The translations under genes were made by a program, and so were the position numbers. A stretch of DNA of 40,467 nt from DASSKW01 sp035701115 (GTDB lineage Bacteria > Pseudomonadota > Gammaproteobacteria > Natronospirales > REEB76). The notes below the pieces were generated by a model that was given only the letters and a program-made list of their open reading frames with translations, did no database searches and was not told where the DNA came from. The stretch spans positions 1-40,467 of the forward strand of contig DASSOA010000079.1 in assembly GCA_035701115.1 (NCBI GenBank). The letters are read 5' to 3'. This document shows, one piece after another, positions 31,415 to 40,400 of the stretch; within the stretch, counting starts at the first letter, position 1; every line of letters begins with the position of its first letter.

Positions 31415-32059
31415 GTGGACGAGTATCTTTCAGATAAAGAACAGGCCGAACGCCTCAAGAAATGGTGGCTGGACAATTACCGTTCCATTCTTGCCGGCAT
31501 TATCATCGCGCTGATCATCATCGGCGGCTGGCGTTACTGGCAGCACCGTGTGCAGACACGTGCCGTCTCCGCGTCCGCGCTGTTCAACAAGATGAATGAC
31601 GCGCTGGTTGCCAACAACGGCGCGGAAGCGCTCAGGCTCAAGGATCAGCTCACCGGCGAATATTCCGATACACCTTATGCGGCGCAGGCGGCGCTTGCCA
31701 TTGCGCGTTACGACATCGAAAACAACAAGCCGGACGACAGCATGGATATGCTGACCTGGGCAATCCAGCATTCAAAGGATCAGAACCTGGTGTTGCTGGC
31801 GAAGCTGCGGTTGGCACGCGTGAAGCTGGCGGTTGGCGATGCCCAGGCCGCACTCGCTGCATTGAATGTGACGGATGCCGGCGGATTCGCCGCGCTTTAC
31901 GATGACGTGCGCGGCGACGCTTATGTGAAACTCGGCGACACGGACAAGGCACGCGCGGCGTATCAGCAGGCGCTCGCCAAATGGACCGACGACATGGGTG
32001 ACAAGTCGCTGATCCAGATGAAACTGAACAATCTGGCCGGCGGAGCAAAATCCAAGTGA
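31415..32059 (+). CDS. yfgM: YfgM-like membrane-anchored TPR protein
   Basis: 214 residues: a charged N-terminus (DEYLSDKEQAERLKKWW), one transmembrane helix (about 23-40), then TPR-like helices to the end. YfgM works at the SecYEG translocon with PpiD as an ancillary chaperone. I start it at GTG 31415, which has CAGGAG at 31403-31408 at good spacing and matches the family N-terminus; the ATG-like extension from 31388 lacks such a site. Its stop overlaps the bamB GTG start (GTGA). Same order as E. coli (hisS-yfgM-bamB-der). Confidence 0.93.
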   Translation: MDEYLSDKEQAERLKKWWLDNYRSILAGIIIALIIIGGWRYWQHRVQTRAVSASALFNKMNDALVANNGAEALRLKDQLTGEYSDTPYAAQAALAIARYDIENNKPDDSMDMLTWAIQHSKDQNLVLLAKLRLARVKLAVGDAQAALAALNVTDAGGFAALYDDVRGDAYVKLGDTDKARAAYQQALAKWTDDMGDKSLIQMKLNNLAGGAKSK

Positions 32060-33213
32060 AGAACCTAGCCGTTATCTGCGCCTGTGCCGTGGCGTTACTG
32101 TTGACCGGCTGTCTTAGCAGCAACGTCGAGCCGCCAGCGCCGCTGGTCAAGTTCACGCCGAGTGTCAAGGTGGACGAAGTGTGGAGCCGTTCCATCGGTT
32201 CCTCCGATGCCATTCTGCATCTCGGCGTGGTGGCGGCGAGCGACGGCAGCAATGTCTATACCGCTTCAAATAACGGCGATCTTTATGCGTTTCGGCTCAA
32301 GAACGGCGACCAGCTCTGGAAGGTGTCCACCGACATTCCTTTCAGTGCGGGGCCGGGTGTCGGTGCCAATATGGTGGTGGCGGCGGCCACTGACGGTACC
32401 GTTCTTGCCGTTGACGCGGCAAGCGGCAAGCAGTTGTGGCGTGTCAACGTCGCGGCCGAAGTGCTCGCAAGTCCGGCGGTAAGCGACAGCGCCGTGGTGC
32501 TGCACACAACCGACGGCCGCGTGATTGCCCTGGCTCCGGATTCCGGGCAGAAACTCTGGAACGTTTCCCGCGAACCGCCCAAACTGTCCTTGCGCGGCAG
32601 TTCAGCGCCGCTCATCGTCGGCAACCGGGTCTATGTTGGATTGAACAGCGGCAAGTTGCTGGCGCTGAATCTTGCAGACGGCAACCAGCGCTGGGAAGCG
32701 ACGGTAGCGACACCGAGCGGAAGCGACGAATTGTCGCGGCTGGTCGATCTGGACGGACTGGTCAGCTACGCAGCAGGCAACCTGTTCGCGGTGACCTACC
32801 AGGGCAAGGTCGCGGAGATCTCTCCGGACACCGGTGAGCTGCTGTGGAGCCGGGAGATGTCCAGTTACACCGGCGTCAGCGCCGACTCCCAATATGCCTA
32901 TGTGAGCGACGTGCACGGCGGCGTGTGGGCGCTCAATAAGGACACCGGCGTTCCGGTGTGGACTCAGCCGGCCTTGCGTGCGCGCGATGTCACGCTGCCG
33001 GTGCCTTACAACGGGACAGTGGTGGTGGGCGATCTCGAAGGCTACCTGCATTTCATGTCGGCAGCCGACGGCAGTTTCGTCGCACGTACAAGACTCGACA
33101 GCGACGCCATTCAGGCGCCGCCGATCGTTGCCGGCGGACTGCTGGTCGCGCTGTCCACCGGGGGCGAACTCGCGGCGTACCGGATCGTGCCGCAGGCCAC
33201 ACAAAAGCAATAA
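32056..33213 (+). CDS. bamB: Outer membrane assembly lipoprotein BamB
   Basis: 385 residues. A lipoprotein signal ends at LLTGC (Cys19). The mature part is an eight-bladed beta-propeller of PQQ-like repeats, for example GDLYAFRLKNGDQLW, GTVLAVDAASGKQLW and GRVIALAPDSGQKLW, each ending in the blade-closing Trp. BamB binds BamA in the beta-barrel assembly machine. Start is GTG 32056, coupled to yfgM. Confidence 0.97.
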   Translation: MKNLAVICACAVALLLTGCLSSNVEPPAPLVKFTPSVKVDEVWSRSIGSSDAILHLGVVAASDGSNVYTASNNGDLYAFRLKNGDQLWKVSTDIPFSAGPGVGANMVVAAATDGTVLAVDAASGKQLWRVNVAAEVLASPAVSDSAVVLHTTDGRVIALAPDSGQKLWNVSREPPKLSLRGSSAPLIVGNRVYVGLNSGKLLALNLADGNQRWEATVATPSGSDELSRLVDLDGLVSYAAGNLFAVTYQGKVAEISPDTGELLWSREMSSYTGVSADSQYAYVSDVHGGVWALNKDTGVPVWTQPALRARDVTLPVPYNGTVVVGDLEGYLHFMSAADGSFVARTRLDSDAIQAPPIVAGGLLVALSTGGELAAYRIVPQATQKQ

Positions 33214-33294
33214 GCCTGCCGCAGCGCGTTTAAGTGATACCCTAACCGGGCGGTGCGAGCCGCCCGGATGTCAATTGCGAGTGCGAATCCAATC

Positions 33295-34698
33295 ATGCTG
33301 CCAGTCATCGCCCTCGTCGGCCGCCCCAATGTCGGCAAATCCACGTTCTTCAATTTCGTCACCCGTTCACGGGATGCGCTGGTTGCGGACGTCCCCGGTC
33401 TGACGCGCGATCGCCAGTACGGCTTCGGCAGAGTAGGTCCGCGTCCTTATGTTGTGGTGGATACCGGCGGACTGGACGGGGAAGGCGAGGGCATCATGGG
33501 CCTGATGGCGCGCCAGACGATGAAAGCATTCGAAGAGGCGGACGCGGCGATTTTTCTGGTGGACGGAAGGGCGGGTCTTACCAGCGCGGACCAGACCATC
33601 GCAGCGCAATTGCGGCGCGCCGGCAAGCCTTTGTATCTCGCCGTCAACAAGACCGAAGGCATGAATGCGGCAATGGTGACGGGCGAATTCCATGCCCTGG
33701 GCCTTGGTGAACCGCACGCGGTTGCCGCGGCGCACGGCCATGGCGTCGCGGATCTGATGCAGACGATTCTCGATGCACTGCCTGCCGATCAGGACGGCGA
33801 GGCGCCGACCGATGAGTCGCGCATCCACGTTGCCGTGATCGGGCGACCCAATGTCGGTAAATCCACGCTCATCAACCGCCTGCTCGGTGAAGAGCGTCTG
33901 ATTGCCTTCGATCAGCCGGGCACCACCCGCGACAGCATTTTCGTACCATTTGAACGGGAAGGCCGCAAATACACCCTGATTGATACTGCAGGGGTGCGGC
34001 GCCGCGCGCGCGTCAGCGAGATGATCGAGAAGTTCAGCGTCGTCAAAACGCTGCAGGCGATCGATCGGGCACAGGTGGTCATCGCCGTGCTCGATGCGCG
34101 CGAAGGAATCACCGAACAGGATGCGTCGCTGCTAGGTCTAGCCGTTGAACGTGGCCGTGCGCTGGTTATTGCCGTCAATAAGTGGGACGGACTGGATGCG
34201 GATCAGCGCAATAACGTCAAACGGCTGATTGATGTCAAGCTGCCGTTTCTGGACTTTGCAAGACTGTTTTTCATTTCGGCGCTGCATGGCACCGGCGTCG
34301 GCGATGTCATGCGCGCCGTTGATCAGGCACACCGCGCGGCGAATCGCGAAATTTCGACTCCGGAAATGACCCGTGTACTCGAAGCGGCAATCAAGCAGCA
34401 TCAGCCGCCGATCGTGAAAGGCCGCCGCATCAAGCTGCGCTATGCGCATCAGGGCGGACGCAATCCACCGGTCATCGTGATACACGGCAACCAGACCGAG
34501 TCGGTTCCGGATGCGTATCAACGCTATCTTGCCAACACGTTCCGCGACGCGTTCGATCTGTACGGCACTCCGGTGCGCATCGAATTTCGCACCGGAAAAA
34601 ATCCGTATTCGGAACGGCGCAGGAAGATGACACCGAAACAGGCCAAGGTTGCCAAGCGTCAGCGACGTCTCGACAAACGCAAGAAGCCTGAAAAATAG
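33295..34698 (+). CDS. der: Ribosome biogenesis GTPase Der (EngA)
   Basis: 467 residues with two tandem GTPase domains and a KH-like C-terminal domain. The first G1 motif is GRPNVGKS at 8-15, with DVPGLTRDRQYG and DTGG following; the second G1 GRPNVGKST is near 183-191 with DTAG and NKWD following. Der acts in 50S subunit maturation. ATG 33295 gives MLPVIALVGRPNVGKST, equal to the E. coli start; upstream in-frame starts at 33253 and 33268 add non-conserved residues. The C-terminus is basic (KRQRRLDKRKK). Its stop codon lies within a terminator stem. Confidence 0.97.
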   Translation: MLPVIALVGRPNVGKSTFFNFVTRSRDALVADVPGLTRDRQYGFGRVGPRPYVVVDTGGLDGEGEGIMGLMARQTMKAFEEADAAIFLVDGRAGLTSADQTIAAQLRRAGKPLYLAVNKTEGMNAAMVTGEFHALGLGEPHAVAAAHGHGVADLMQTILDALPADQDGEAPTDESRIHVAVIGRPNVGKSTLINRLLGEERLIAFDQPGTTRDSIFVPFEREGRKYTLIDTAGVRRRARVSEMIEKFSVVKTLQAIDRAQVVIAVLDAREGITEQDASLLGLAVERGRALVIAVNKWDGLDADQRNNVKRLIDVKLPFLDFARLFFISALHGTGVGDVMRAVDQAHRAANREISTPEMTRVLEAAIKQHQPPIVKGRRIKLRYAHQGGRNPPVIVIHGNQTESVPDAYQRYLANTFRDAFDLYGTPVRIEFRTGKNPYSERRRKMTPKQAKVAKRQRRLDKRKKPEK

Positions 34699-34718
34699 CG
34701 CGGTTACCCGCGCTATTT
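34693..34718. terminator. Bidirectional terminator between der and the SlyD-like gene
   Basis: AAATAGCGCGG (34693-34703), loop TTAC, CCGCGCTATTT (34708-34718). The minus strand reads five T after the stem, making it a good terminator for the SlyD-like gene; on the plus strand only three T follow. It includes the der stop codon. Confidence 0.85.
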
Positions 34719-34750
34719 CCAGACACTCTCAGTCGTGCGCAGGGCGGTTT

Positions 34751-35233
34751 TTAATGATGATGGCCGTGCGGGCCATGCACGTGCCCGTGCGACAGCTCTT
34801 CGTCGGTGGCGGCACGAACTTCGATAATGCTCACATCGAAATTCAGCACCTTGCCGGCAAGCGGATGATTGCCGTCAACGGTGACATGCTCATTGTCTAC
34901 CGCGGTAACGGTAACGGTATGCGTGCCATGTTCGCTCTCTGCGTGAAAGCGCATGCCGGGTTTGATTTCCTGTTGGGTGTCGAACATGTTGCGCGGCACT
35001 TGCTGGGTCATTGACTCGTTGCGCAGCCCGTAGCCTTTTTCGGGCGGCACGGCAACCTTGACCTGTTCACCGGCCTGCTTGCCTTCCAGCGCCTCTTCAA
35101 GGCCGGGAATGATGTTTCCTGAGCCATGCAGGTATGCCAACGGTTCCTGGCCTTTGGAGCTGTCGAGAACCTCGCCGCTGTCGTCGGTCAGGGTGTAATC
35201 AATGGAAACCACGGTATTTTTGGCAATTTGCAT
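34751..35233 (-). CDS. slyD: SlyD-like FKBP peptidyl-prolyl isomerase
   Basis: 160 residues: FKBP domain split by an IF chaperone insert (about 75-120), as in SlyD, starting MQIAKNTVVSIDYTLTDDSGEVLDSS with PLAYLHGSGNIIPGLEEALEG (about 32-52). The C-terminus is histidine-rich (HGHVHGPHGHHH), a metal-binding tail that in SlyD binds nickel. The tail is shorter than that of E. coli SlyD and lacks its cysteines. The start at 35233 is preferred because an AGGA site lies upstream and the longer frame adds a non-family lead. It may serve nickel enzyme maturation, or be a general FKBP. Confidence 0.92.
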   Translation of the reverse strand: MQIAKNTVVSIDYTLTDDSGEVLDSSKGQEPLAYLHGSGNIIPGLEEALEGKQAGEQVKVAVPPEKGYGLRNESMTQQVPRNMFDTQQEIKPGMRFHAESEHGTHTVTVTAVDNEHVTVDGNHPLAGKVLNFDVSIIEVRAATDEELSHGHVHGPHGHHH

Positions 35234-35327
35234 GGGAAATCCTGGTTTGGGATGAGAGAAAAGGAATGCGACTGGGACTATTCTACCGCCGCGCTGCTGA
35301 CCTGCCAAACCGCTGGAAGCGGCACTG

Positions 35328-36437
35328 CTAGTACAGGCGGTGGCGGAACAGCCAGCTCGCCAGCGCCATGCTCACGACGCCGATTACAGCCATGGGCCAT
35401 AGCTGATGGAACAGCACGCCGAATGACGATCCTTCGAGAAACACATCGCGCACCACGACCAGGAAGTAACGCAACGGGTCGGCGAGGGTGAGCCACTGCA
35501 CCGGCTTCGGCATGTTGGCAATCGGCGTCGCAAAACCGGACAGAATCACGGCGGGCATCATGAACAGAAACGTGCCAAGCAGCGCCTGCTGCAGCGTCGC
35601 GCACAGCGACGATATCATCAGGCCCATGCCCACTGCGGACAGCAGAAACAGCAGCAATCCGACATAGAATGCGAGCAGGCTGCCGAGTAACGGAACATTG
35701 AACCAGAATATCGTGACCAGAACGATGAAGGTACCTTCCGCGATTCCGATCAGGACGCCCGGCAACGATTTGCCGAGCAGGATATCGAGCGGCGTCATCG
35801 GTGTGACCAGCAGCTGATCGAACGTTCCGTGTTCGCGTTCGCGCGCGATAGACAGGGCGGTGACCGCCAGTGTCACCACCAGCACGATAAGGCCGGCGAG
35901 CCCCGGCACGAAGAACCAGCGGCTTTCGAGATTCGGGTTGAACCAGGCACGACTTTGTATCACGGCCGGCGGGCCCGTCAGCCCGTGTGTTTCGGTCCAG
36001 TCAGCATTGAAGCGGTTGACGATCTCCTGCGCGTAACCCAGCGCAACCAGGGCCGTATTCGAATTGCGGCCGTCGATGATGAGTTGTAGCGGCGCGGGCC
36101 GGCCGAGCGCGATATCGCGGCTGAACTGTTGTCCTACGTGAACCACCATCAGCACGTCGCGGCGCTCAACCAGTTCACGGATGTCCGTTTCACGGTCAAT
36201 GTTCCGGGCCAGCAGGAAATTCGGCGATCCGGCAAAATCGGCCAACAACTGACGTGCCGCTGCGCCGTGATCTTCGGCATACACGGCATACTTGACGTGA
36301 TTCAGATCGAATGTGGCCGCGTAACCGAACACCAGCAGCTGGATAATCGGCGGACCGATTACCACAAAGCGGCTGCGCGGGTCGCGCAGCATGGCGAGCA
36401 GTTCCTTGAGCGCGAGGGCGAAGATTCGCGGCCACAT
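35328..36437 (-). CDS. ybhR: ABC-2 type permease, YbhR-like
   Basis: 369 residues. One N-terminal transmembrane helix (about 24-42), a periplasmic domain of about 130 residues, then five C-terminal helices from about 175; the ABC-2 signature EREHGTFDQLLVTPMTPLDILLGK lies near 200-224. Gene order and size match E. coli YbhR (368). It is last in the exporter unit, 5 bases after ybhS. YbhFSR has been linked to drug and cation/proton export in E. coli; the substrate here is unknown. Confidence 0.9.
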   Translation of the reverse strand: MWPRIFALALKELLAMLRDPRSRFVVIGPPIIQLLVFGYAATFDLNHVKYAVYAEDHGAAARQLLADFAGSPNFLLARNIDRETDIRELVERRDVLMVVHVGQQFSRDIALGRPAPLQLIIDGRNSNTALVALGYAQEIVNRFNADWTETHGLTGPPAVIQSRAWFNPNLESRWFFVPGLAGLIVLVVTLAVTALSIAREREHGTFDQLLVTPMTPLDILLGKSLPGVLIGIAEGTFIVLVTIFWFNVPLLGSLLAFYVGLLLFLLSAVGMGLMISSLCATLQQALLGTFLFMMPAVILSGFATPIANMPKPVQWLTLADPLRYFLVVVRDVFLEGSSFGVLFHQLWPMAVIGVVSMALASWLFRHRLY

Positions 36438-36442
36438 GGCGG

Positions 36443-37585
36443 TCAGTCCAGCCGTTTGCGCGAGCGTTTGCGGGCGACCGCGAGAAACAGCACGGCCATG
36501 ACTATCAGTGCCAGCGCGTTGGGAATCACGATCGCCCAGATATTGCCGGCCAGGAACAGCGTTTGCAGAATCGAAACGAAATACCGGGCGGCGACGACGT
36601 AGGTGATGGCCTGAACGATGTGCGGCATGCTGTCAATGTCGAAAATGAAACCGGACAGCAGGAATGCCGGCAGGAACGTCGCCACCAGTGCCACCTGGCC
36701 GGCGACGAACTGACTGCGTGCCACGACCGAGATCAGCAACCCCATGCCGAGCGATGCCAGCATGAACAGGGACGCGCAGAAGAACAGCAGGAGGATCGAG
36801 CCGTGCAGCGGCACGTTGAACAGCCACAGCGCCATGCCAACCGACAGGGCCATACCGCCCATGCCGAGTACGAAGTACGGTATCAGCTTGCCGATCAGGA
36901 TTTCCGGCATGGTGACCGGCGTGATCATCAGCGCTTCCATGGTGCCGCGTTCCCATTCGCGCGCCATCACCAGCGCGGTCAGCATGGCACCAATCAATGT
37001 CATGATCACCGCAATCAGGCCTGGCACCAGAAAGTCCTTGCTGCGTACGGCGCTGTTGAACCAGATGCGTTGTTGCATCGCAACCGGAATGCTCAGCGGC
37101 TGGCCGGTCTGCTGCGACTGGGTGGCGAGCCAGGCGGCCCAGACACCGTTAATGTAGCCTTCAATCAGGCGCGCATTGTTGGCATTGACGCCGTTCACCA
37201 GCACCTGAATCGGAGCGGCGTCACCGCGATGGAAGTGGCTGCTGAAGTCGCTGCGCAGCCGTACGATGCCGTCCACCTGACCGGTCATCATCGCGCGGCG
37301 GGCGTCCGGCAGATCGGAAAAATAATGTGCATTGAAATAGTCGGTCGCGGTGAACGCCGAGGTAAAACTCGCCGTCTCGGCACTCGGCTGATCAACCACC
37401 AGTGCGAGCGGCACGTGTTTGGCGTCGAGCGATACGCCGTAACCAAACAGCAGCAGCAGCAGAACGGGCATGATCAGCGCGATGGCGATGCTGCTGGGAT
37501 CGCGGACGATCTGTAGAAATTCCTTGCGCAATAACCCGCGCAGCCGCATCCGACTGCCACCGCGGGTCGCCGCAGCCGTGTTCAT
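36443..37585 (-). CDS. ybhS: ABC-2 type permease, YbhS-like
   Basis: 380 residues with the same topology as its neighbour: KEFLQIVRDPSSIAIALIMPVLLLLLFGYG near the N-terminus, a periplasmic loop domain and five C-terminal helices, with EWERGTMEALMITPVTMPEILIGK near 211-234. It probably forms a heterodimer with the YbhR-like subunit. The ATG overlaps the stop of the ATPase gene (ATGA on the minus strand), which fixes the start; an internal Met at residue 13 is possible but less supported. Confidence 0.9.
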   Translation of the reverse strand: MNTAAATRGGSRMRLRGLLRKEFLQIVRDPSSIAIALIMPVLLLLLFGYGVSLDAKHVPLALVVDQPSAETASFTSAFTATDYFNAHYFSDLPDARRAMMTGQVDGIVRLRSDFSSHFHRGDAAPIQVLVNGVNANNARLIEGYINGVWAAWLATQSQQTGQPLSIPVAMQQRIWFNSAVRSKDFLVPGLIAVIMTLIGAMLTALVMAREWERGTMEALMITPVTMPEILIGKLIPYFVLGMGGMALSVGMALWLFNVPLHGSILLLFFCASLFMLASLGMGLLISVVARSQFVAGQVALVATFLPAFLLSGFIFDIDSMPHIVQAITYVVAARYFVSILQTLFLAGNIWAIVIPNALALIVMAVLFLAVARKRSRKRLD

Positions 37586-39357
37586 GCCGCCTCCTTTCCG
37601 GCGGCATGTGTTTCAATGAGCGAGATAAAGGCTTCCTCCATGGTGGGTTCCGGATGATCCGGCGTGGCGGCTGCACGCTTGATATCTTCGGGTGAGCCGA
37701 GTCGCAGCAACTCGCCGGCGGCCATGATCACAAGCCGGTCGCAATACTCCACTTCTTCCATGAAGTGGGTGGTGACCAGCACCGTCACGCCGTGTTGCGA
37801 CAGTGCCGTAATGCGTTGCCAGAATTCGCGGCGCGCCAGCGGATCCACACCGGACGTCGGCTCATCGAGAAACAGGATATCCGGCTCGTGCATCAGTGCG
37901 GCCGCAAGCGCGAGCCGCTGCTTGAATCCGAGCGGCAGGTTGCCGGCGTCGTCACCGGCATACGGAATCAGTTCAAACTGCTCCAGCGCCCAGTGCACGC
38001 GACTCCGTTTGCGTTCCTTCTTCAGGCCGTAGGCGCTGGCAAAGAAATCAAGATTCTGCCGAACGGTCAGATTTTCGTACAGCGAGAATTTCTGCGACAT
38101 GTAGCCGATGCGCGCCCGCGCCGTCGCGGCGGCAGTGCGCAAATCCACGCCCGCGACCTGCAGCCGGCCGTCGCTGGGCGGAAGAAGTCCGCAGAGCATG
38201 CGAAACGTGGTGGTCTTGCCGGCGCCGTTGGCACCGAGCAGGCCGAAGACCTCACCGCGCTGCACGCCGAAACTGAGGTTGCGGACGGCGAAGAAATCGC
38301 CGAACCGGCGCGAGAGGTTGCGGACTTCGATGACCGGCGCAGAGTTTTGAGAGGATATTTCCTTCACGGCCCCGTCTATGCTGAGCGCGGGCTGCGAGGG
38401 TTCACCGGAGTGAATGCGGACAATGAAGCTGTCTTCAAATCGCGGCGCCACCGGTTCGATCGTGGCGGCTGTATCATCGCCAAGCAGTTCGTGCACTGTG
38501 GGTGTGACGGCTTTGGCCATGACCACGCGTACATACTCACCCTGGATCACCGCATCGGTAACGCCTGGCGCGCGGCTGATGCGCTGTTGCAGCAGGCGCT
38601 TGTTGAGCCCGGGTGCGCGCACATTGAACGTTTGCCCGCGCAAGCTTGCGGCGAGATCTGCCGGACGGCCCTGACCCAGAACGCGGCCCTCGTGCATCAG
38701 GATCACGTCGGTGCAACGCTCGGCTTCGTCGAGATAGGCAGTGCTGAGCAGTACGCTCATGCCCTGTTCACGTACCAGACGGTACACGATCACCCACAAC
38801 TCGCGGCGTGAGACGGGATCCACGCCGACGGTCGGTTCGTCAAGCAGCAGCAGCCGCGGCGCGCGGATCAGCGTGCAGGCGAGTCCCAGTTTCTGTTTCA
38901 TGCCGCCGGACAGATTTCCGGCGAGGCGGCGCGTGAACGGCGCCAGCCCGGTCATGTTCATCAGCTCCTGATAGCGCGGCGTGCGTTCCGCGACGGGCAC
39001 CCCCTGCAGATCCGCGTACAGATCGAGGTTTTCCTGCACCGACAGGTCTTCATACAGCCCGAAGCGCTGCGGCATGTAGCCGACAGTCGCCTGAACCTCC
39101 AGCGAATCACGCGTGGCATCGAAACCCAGCACGCTGATGTGCCCGTGGTCCGGTACCAGCAAACCGGTGGTCAATCTCATAAGCGTGGTTTTGCCCGCCG
39201 CATCCGGACCGATGAGTCCGGTGACTTCGCCGGCGCGCACGGAAAATGAAACGTCATTGAGCGCCTGAACGCGGCGTCCTGCCGAGGTGAACGATTTGCT
39301 GACGCCGACGACGTCGAGCAGCGTCGGAGCAACAGTCTGTTCAGCATGCGTTGTCAT
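37582..39357 (-). CDS. ybhF: Duplicated ABC transporter ATPase, YbhF-like
   Basis: 591 residues with two complete nucleotide-binding domains in one chain. Domain 1: Walker A GPDAAGKTT (about 50-58), signature LSGGMKQKLGLA (about 148-159), Walker B LLLLDEPTVGVDP. Domain 2: Walker A GANGAGKTT (about 378-386), degenerate signature LPLGFKQRLALA, Walker B ILFLDEPTSGVDP. The same asymmetric second signature is in E. coli YbhF. Both sites seem able to bind ATP. Coupled at both ends by ATGA overlaps to the HlyD-like and YbhS-like genes, so the pump subunits are made together. Confidence 0.93.
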   Translation of the reverse strand: MTTHAEQTVAPTLLDVVGVSKSFTSAGRRVQALNDVSFSVRAGEVTGLIGPDAAGKTTLMRLTTGLLVPDHGHISVLGFDATRDSLEVQATVGYMPQRFGLYEDLSVQENLDLYADLQGVPVAERTPRYQELMNMTGLAPFTRRLAGNLSGGMKQKLGLACTLIRAPRLLLLDEPTVGVDPVSRRELWVIVYRLVREQGMSVLLSTAYLDEAERCTDVILMHEGRVLGQGRPADLAASLRGQTFNVRAPGLNKRLLQQRISRAPGVTDAVIQGEYVRVVMAKAVTPTVHELLGDDTAATIEPVAPRFEDSFIVRIHSGEPSQPALSIDGAVKEISSQNSAPVIEVRNLSRRFGDFFAVRNLSFGVQRGEVFGLLGANGAGKTTTFRMLCGLLPPSDGRLQVAGVDLRTAAATARARIGYMSQKFSLYENLTVRQNLDFFASAYGLKKERKRSRVHWALEQFELIPYAGDDAGNLPLGFKQRLALAAALMHEPDILFLDEPTSGVDPLARREFWQRITALSQHGVTVLVTTHFMEEVEYCDRLVIMAAGELLRLGSPEDIKRAAATPDHPEPTMEEAFISLIETHAAGKEAA

Positions 39358-40400
39358 GCCGCCGACTTGCAGGCTTGTGTTGTATGTGCCTTGCTGTCGA
39401 GCAGCACGGTTGCGGTGACCGGCATGCCGAGCCGCAACTGGTTCTGCGGATTGCAGACATAGATCCGGACCTCATAGACGAGGCTCGAACGCAGTTCGGT
39501 TGTTTCAACCGTCTTGGGTGTGAATTCCGCGGTCGGCGAGATGAAACCGATCCAGCCGGCGTATTGCTTGCCGGGAAAACTGTCGCTGGTGACCTCGGCC
39601 GGCATCCCGGCATGAATCCGGCCGAGATCGGTTTCATTCACATAGGCCCGTACCCAGATCGGATTCGAAAGCGCGAGCGTGTAGGCCGGACGCTGCGGCG
39701 AGGTCATGTCGCCGGGTTCGAGAATGCGGGTCTGGATGATGCCGTCAGCCGGCGCATCAAGCGAGGCATCGGCAAGATTGGTTTCCGCCAGGCTCAGCCC
39801 GGCCTTGAGCGCGTCGAGCGTTGCGCTGGCGGCTGCGATGTCTTCCTTGCGTGGGCCGGCGAGTGTGAGCGCGAGCGCCTGTTGCGCCGCATTGAGCTGG
39901 GCGGCTGCGGCGTCAAACTGGGCTTTGGCGTTGTCGAGGCGCGATTGGCTGACCACATCGCGTGCTGCCAGGTTTTTGCTGCGCTGGTATTGCGACTGAG
40001 CGTAGGTCAGTTGTGCCCTGGCGGCATCCACGTCGGCGCGCGCCTTGCGGATTTCCTGCGGACGCGAACCGGCCTTCAAACGCGCCACCACTTGCTGCTG
40101 CGCGGCGACCTCGGCTTTCGCCTCCACGACTGCCTGTTCAAACCGGTCGGTGTCGAGTCGGGCGAGAAGTTCACCCTTGCGCACTCGCTGGCCTTCTTCC
40201 ACCCGCATGTCGGCAATGCGGCCGCTGCCATTGAAGGCAAGGTCAATCTGGCGGATATCAATGTTGCCGTACAGCGTCAGGCGTGTCGCTTCGATTTGCC
40301 GCGCATGGTAATACCACCAGCCGGTGAGTAGAGCGACCAGCAGTGCGGCAATGACTGCAGGTATCACAAAGCGTCGCTTGAGTTTGATGTTGGTCGTCAT
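39354..40400 (-). CDS. ybhG: HlyD/YbhG-like membrane fusion protein
   Basis: 348 residues: one N-terminal transmembrane helix (about 10-30), a lipoyl-like half (IDIRQIDLAFNGSGRIADMRVEEGQRVRKGELLA, about 47-80), a long coiled-coil hairpin rich in Ala and Gln (about 85-210), the second lipoyl half (LDAPADGIIQTRILEPGD) and a beta-barrel domain. It should bridge the inner-membrane pump to an outer-membrane channel; no channel gene is in the window. Its ATG overlaps the stop of the partial upstream gene. Confidence 0.92.
   Translation of the reverse strand: MTTNIKLKRRFVIPAVIAALLVALLTGWWYYHARQIEATRLTLYGNIDIRQIDLAFNGSGRIADMRVEEGQRVRKGELLARLDTDRFEQAVVEAKAEVAAQQQVVARLKAGSRPQEIRKARADVDAARAQLTYAQSQYQRSKNLAARDVVSQSRLDNAKAQFDAAAAQLNAAQQALALTLAGPRKEDIAAASATLDALKAGLSLAETNLADASLDAPADGIIQTRILEPGDMTSPQRPAYTLALSNPIWVRAYVNETDLGRIHAGMPAEVTSDSFPGKQYAGWIGFISPTAEFTPKTVETTELRSSLVYEVRIYVCNPQNQLRLGMPVTATVLLDSKAHTTQACKSAA

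Noticed and set aside
36563..37516. Plus-strand open frame of 317 codons rich in His and Gln
   Set aside because: Antisense to the YbhS-like permease; composition is the complement of membrane-helix codons.
39351..40331. Plus-strand open frame of 326 codons
   Set aside because: Antisense to the HlyD-like gene, which has full domain structure and overlapping codons with its neighbours.
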